Below, one piece after another: positions 61,408 through 64,000 of a stretch of 64,000 nucleotides of DNA; the stretch's first letter is position 1; each line of letters opens with the position of its first letter. Source of the DNA: JAAFHI01 sp039793685 (GTDB lineage Bacteria; Acidobacteriota; Blastocatellia; Chloracidobacteriales; Chloracidobacteriaceae); the NCBI GenBank assembly GCA_039793685.1, contig JBDRAL010000049.1:164266-228265 (forward strand), written 5' to 3'. Position numbers and translations under genes: made by a program. The notes under the pieces are model-generated. The model was not told the origin of the DNA, made no database searches, and worked only from the letters and a program-made list of their open reading frames with translations.

Positions 61408-64000
61408 ATGAAAACCCATTTTTCCAAAGGTTTTTCCAAAGGTATTGCGTTCAGCATTACGGGCCGTCACGCCACCACGTCACGCAACGCCGTCTGCCTG
61501 ATGGCGCTCCTGATTCTCGGAGTGCTGCTGGCGGGCGTACCGGTTCACGCCCAAAACTGTGACATTTCCGGGACGGTCCTCCTCACGCCCGAGGACCCGC
61601 TCACCGGCGTCGTCAATTCCTACTTCCCCGGCCAGTCCGTCCTCCCCGTGGCCGGCGGAAGCCAGATCACCATCAAGTCCACCGTGCCCGGACAGGGCGC
61701 GAGCGGCGGCATCGCGGTCGGCGACCTGGTCATCGTCATGCAGATGCAGGACGCCACCATCAACATTCTCGACGCGTTGGGGTACGGCGGCGGCGGCCTG
61801 CTCGGAAACGGCCAGTTGGCACTGAACAGTTGCGGTCTCTACGAATTCGCCCGCGTCACCGGCAGCACCGTGACCTCCCTCACCAGCGGCGGCACCATCA
61901 CCGTCCGGACCACAAACACCGGCACCGGACTGGCAAACATCTACACCGACGCCGACGCCACCCTGCTCACGGGTCAGAAACGGTTTCAGGTAATTCGAGT
62001 CCCGCAGTACGTCAGCGTCGGCATCGGCAACGGCCTGACCTGTTCGCCGTGGGACGGCCGGACCGGCGGCGTTCTCGCCATTGACGTCCAGAACGTCTGT
62101 CAGTTCACGGTCAATGGCAACAACGGCGTCATCAACGTCGATGGACTCGGATTTCGCGGGGGCGTCGGACGAACGCTCGGCATCAACCTGCTTTCCTCCG
62201 TCGCCTTTCTAAATCTGGCGTTTCCGAGCGTCGGGAATGACGGCATCAAGGGCGAAGGCATCGCCGGAACCCCGCCGTTCCTCGCCAATTCGCCGGCCAA
62301 CGAGGAAGGAATTCCCGGCGGCTGTCGTTCCCGGGGCGGCCCCGGCAACGCGGGCGGCGGCGGCAACGGAGACCGGGCGGGCGGCGGTGGCGGAAGCTGC
62401 GCCGGCGGCGGCGGCAACGGCGGCAACGACCAGACCAATTCATCCAACGGAGGTATCGGCGGGGCAATTCAAACGCTCTCCGCCAGCCGGGTTTTCCTCG
62501 GCGGCGGTGGCGGCGCGGGGTCTTCCGCGACCAATCCGACCGATCCGGGAGCGAACGGCGGCGGAATCGTCTTTCTCCGGGCCGGCATCATCCTCGGAAC
62601 CGGAACAATCAGCGCAAATGGCGGAACGCCTCCCGGAACGTCCGGAGATGGCGGATCGGGGGGCGGCGCGGGCGGCGCGATTCTGGTTGCCGCTCGGAAT
62701 CCGGCGGCTTGCGTGTTGAACCTCAACGCAAACGGAAGTAACGGCGGCGGCGGCGGAAACCAGTGCGGAAACGGCGGCGGCGGCGGCGGCGGGGCGGTTC
62801 TTTTCAGCGCCGCCACGCTCGGAACCGTCACTCCTTCGGTGACCGGCGGCGCGGCCGGGGTGGGCAACGTGAATGCGCGCGCCGGTACCAACGGCTCGGT
62901 TGGCGTCAGCCTGAACAGCTTCTCTCTGAACGACTTCCCCGGAACCGCCGCGGTGGGACTCTGCATCACCCCGACCGAAGTCAAACTTCAAAATTTCGAG
63001 GCGGTTTCCTATTCGAACGGCGAAGTCGGCTTGAGCTGGAACACCGGTTTTGAAGCCGACAACCTCGGCTTCCGCGTCTGGCGCGAGTCCAACGGCAAGC
63101 GCGAACTCATCACCGGCAACGGCCTCGTCGCCGGAAGCGCCCTTCTGGCCGGCACGACGCTCACCGCCGGAAATCGCTACGCGTGGCGCGACGGCGCGAT
63201 TAAGCGCGGAAAAGCCGGGACAACGGTTTCCTACTGGCTGGAAGACATTGACCTGAACGGCAAGAGTTCGTGGAACGGTCCGTTTGAACTCAAATCCTCA
63301 AAAGAACCGATGCCGGAATCGCTCCGCAACGCGCCCCTGCTCGGTCGCAACAACCCGGTTTTCGGTTCGCAAACCACAAAATCGCTCAATTCCGCCGATC
63401 CGATGGAACTGAACCGTTACCTTGCCGAAAGCGCGACGGTTCAAACCGCCGCCAAATCGGAAAAATCGAGTGCGTTCCAGCAGACGCTCGCCGCCGGTCC
63501 GGCGGTCAAACTCGGCGTTCGGACCACCGGCTGGCAGAGCGTTTCCCGCTCGGCGCTTGTCGGCGCAGGTTTGAATCCCAACGCGGTTGACGCCAATTTG
63601 AAGATGTACGTCAACGGCTCGGAAGTTCCGATCCGCGTTTCGGCCAATTCGGTCGAGTTCTACGGCGTCGCCGCCGACACGCTCCAGTCGGGCGAACAGA
63701 CCTACTGGCTCGTGGAAGGAAACTCGGCCGGTCTTCGCATTCCCACCGCCCCGTTCGGCGCGGGCAGCCGACTCGGCGCGGTCAGCTTCGCTTCGCTCGT
63801 CGAACGCCGCGACCGCACCACCTACTTCGCGGCGCTCCAGAACGGCGACGCCGACAACTTCTTCGGCGCGGTTGTCTCCAACACGGCCGTCGATCAAGCG
63901 GTTACGCTCAAGAACCGCGATGCCGGAGCTTCCTTCCCGGCTCAGGTGGCCGTCACGCTCCAGGGCGTGTCGCTCAACAGTCATCGCGTGTCGGTCAAAC
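61408..64000 (+). CDS. Large secreted glycine-rich protein, N-terminal part (continues past window end)
   Basis: The frame is open from ATG 61408 to the end of the window (864 codons, no stop); an AGGA 8 bases upstream supports the start. The leader is long (about 49 residues) and ends in a hydrophobic stretch LMALLILGVLLAGVPVHA before QNCDISG, a plausible signal cleavage. Residues about 300-490 are extremely Gly-rich (GGGGNGDRAGGGGGSCAGGGG). Next is a fibronectin/jelly-roll-like stretch (VGLSWNTGFEADNLGFRVWRE) and then repeats (VKLGVRTTGWQSVSRSALVG, VEFYGVAADTLQSGEQTYWLV) seen in large acidobacterial surface or C25-type secreted proteins. It is probably an adhesin, or the front part of a cell-surface hydrolase; the C-terminus needed to tell is missing. 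Confidence 0.8.
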   Translation, partial: MKTHFSKGFSKGIAFSITGRHATTSRNAVCLMALLILGVLLAGVPVHAQNCDISGTVLLTPEDPLTGVVNSYFPGQSVLPVAGGSQITIKSTVPGQGASGGIAVGDLVIVMQMQDATINILDALGYGGGGLLGNGQLALNSCGLYEFARVTGSTVTSLTSGGTITVRTTNTGTGLANIYTDADATLLTGQKRFQVIRVPQYVSVGIGNGLTCSPWDGRTGGVLAIDVQNVCQFTVNGNNGVINVDGLGFRGGVGRTLGINLLSSVAFLNLAFPSVGNDGIKGEGIAGTPPFLANSPANEEGIPGGCRSRGGPGNAGGGGNGDRAGGGGGSCAGGGGNGGNDQTNSSNGGIGGAIQTLSASRVFLGGGGGAGSSATNPTDPGANGGGIVFLRAGIILGTGTISANGGTPPGTSGDGGSGGGAGGAILVAARNPAACVLNLNANGSNGGGGGNQCGNGGGGGGGAVLFSAATLGTVTPSVTGGAAGVGNVNARAGTNGSVGVSLNSFSLNDFPGTAAVGLCITPTEVKLQNFEAVSYSNGEVGLSWNTGFEADNLGFRVWRESNGKRELITGNGLVAGSALLAGTTLTAGNRYAWRDGAIKRGKAGTTVSYWLEDIDLNGKSSWNGPFELKSSKEPMPESLRNAPLLGRNNPVFGSQTTKSLNSADPMELNRYLAESATVQTAAKSEKSSAFQQTLAAGPAVKLGVRTTGWQSVSRSALVGAGLNPNAVDANLKMYVNGSEVPIRVSANSVEFYGVAADTLQSGEQTYWLVEGNSAGLRIPTAPFGAGSRLGAVSFASLVERRDRTTYFAALQNGDADNFFGAVVSNTAVDQAVTLKNRDAGASFPAQVAVTLQGVSLNSHRVSVK

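Overview
The window is GC-rich bacterial DNA, probably from an acidobacterium of the Blastocatellia type. This is an inference from gene content: a secreted protein with the glycine-rich, 'LSWNTGFEADNLGFRVWRE'-style repeats common in that phylum, Ser/Thr kinases with WD40 or membrane-anchored sensor domains, a DevBCA/MacB-like exporter, and an alpha-2-macroglobulin (A2M) carrying the LPLNGRNF motif of acidobacterial TonB-dependent receptors. No rRNA, tRNA or CRISPR array was seen.

Layout. 1-8.2 kb: the end of an LptF/G-type permease, then on the minus strand a YyaL/DUF255 thioredoxin-fold protein, a deoxyhypusine-synthase-like protein, a secreted unknown, a PP2C phosphatase and bioA. 8.4-13.4 kb: an ABC ATPase/permease pair, then an IS element inserted at codon 4/5 of a small gene, then a ParB-like protein. 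13.5-20.7 kb: a six-gene exporter operon (permease, SDR, DUF4188, ATPase, HlyD-type adaptor, TolC/NodT-type channel), a hotdog thioesterase and a TetR regulator; a matching 13-bp palindrome lies before both tetR and the operon, pointing to TetR control. 20.8-29.9 kb: a lone OppD-like ATPase, an AT-rich islet with two small unknown genes, a VOC protein, a LytS/LytTR two-component pair, an Npt-like carrier, a Tat-exported epimerase-like protein, and an overlapping AAA-ATPase/TOPRIM pair that looks like a defence module. 30.0-54.8 kb: four tandem A2M genes of about 6.1 kb each, all with an intact CxEQ thioester and all diverging at the bait region. 54.9-61.0 kb: a SemiSWEET protein, two Ser/Thr kinases and an unknown. 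61.4 kb to the end: the start of a large secreted glycine-rich protein, open at the window edge.

Two layers of non-coding repeats run across the window. One is a set of inverted GGAGCGCGCGC...GCGCGCTCC (REP/BIME-like) pairs that mark the ends of A2M genes and even encode some of their last residues. The other is a series of short arrays whose unit sequence differs at every locus but whose period is always seven bases; several occur as facing inverted arms and some have become coding at gene ends.

The A2M array, the kinase whose predicted exterior is an alpha/alpha-toroid-like domain, and the large secreted protein suggest a region devoted to the cell envelope and its surface. How these genes work together is inference; nothing in the sequence proves it.
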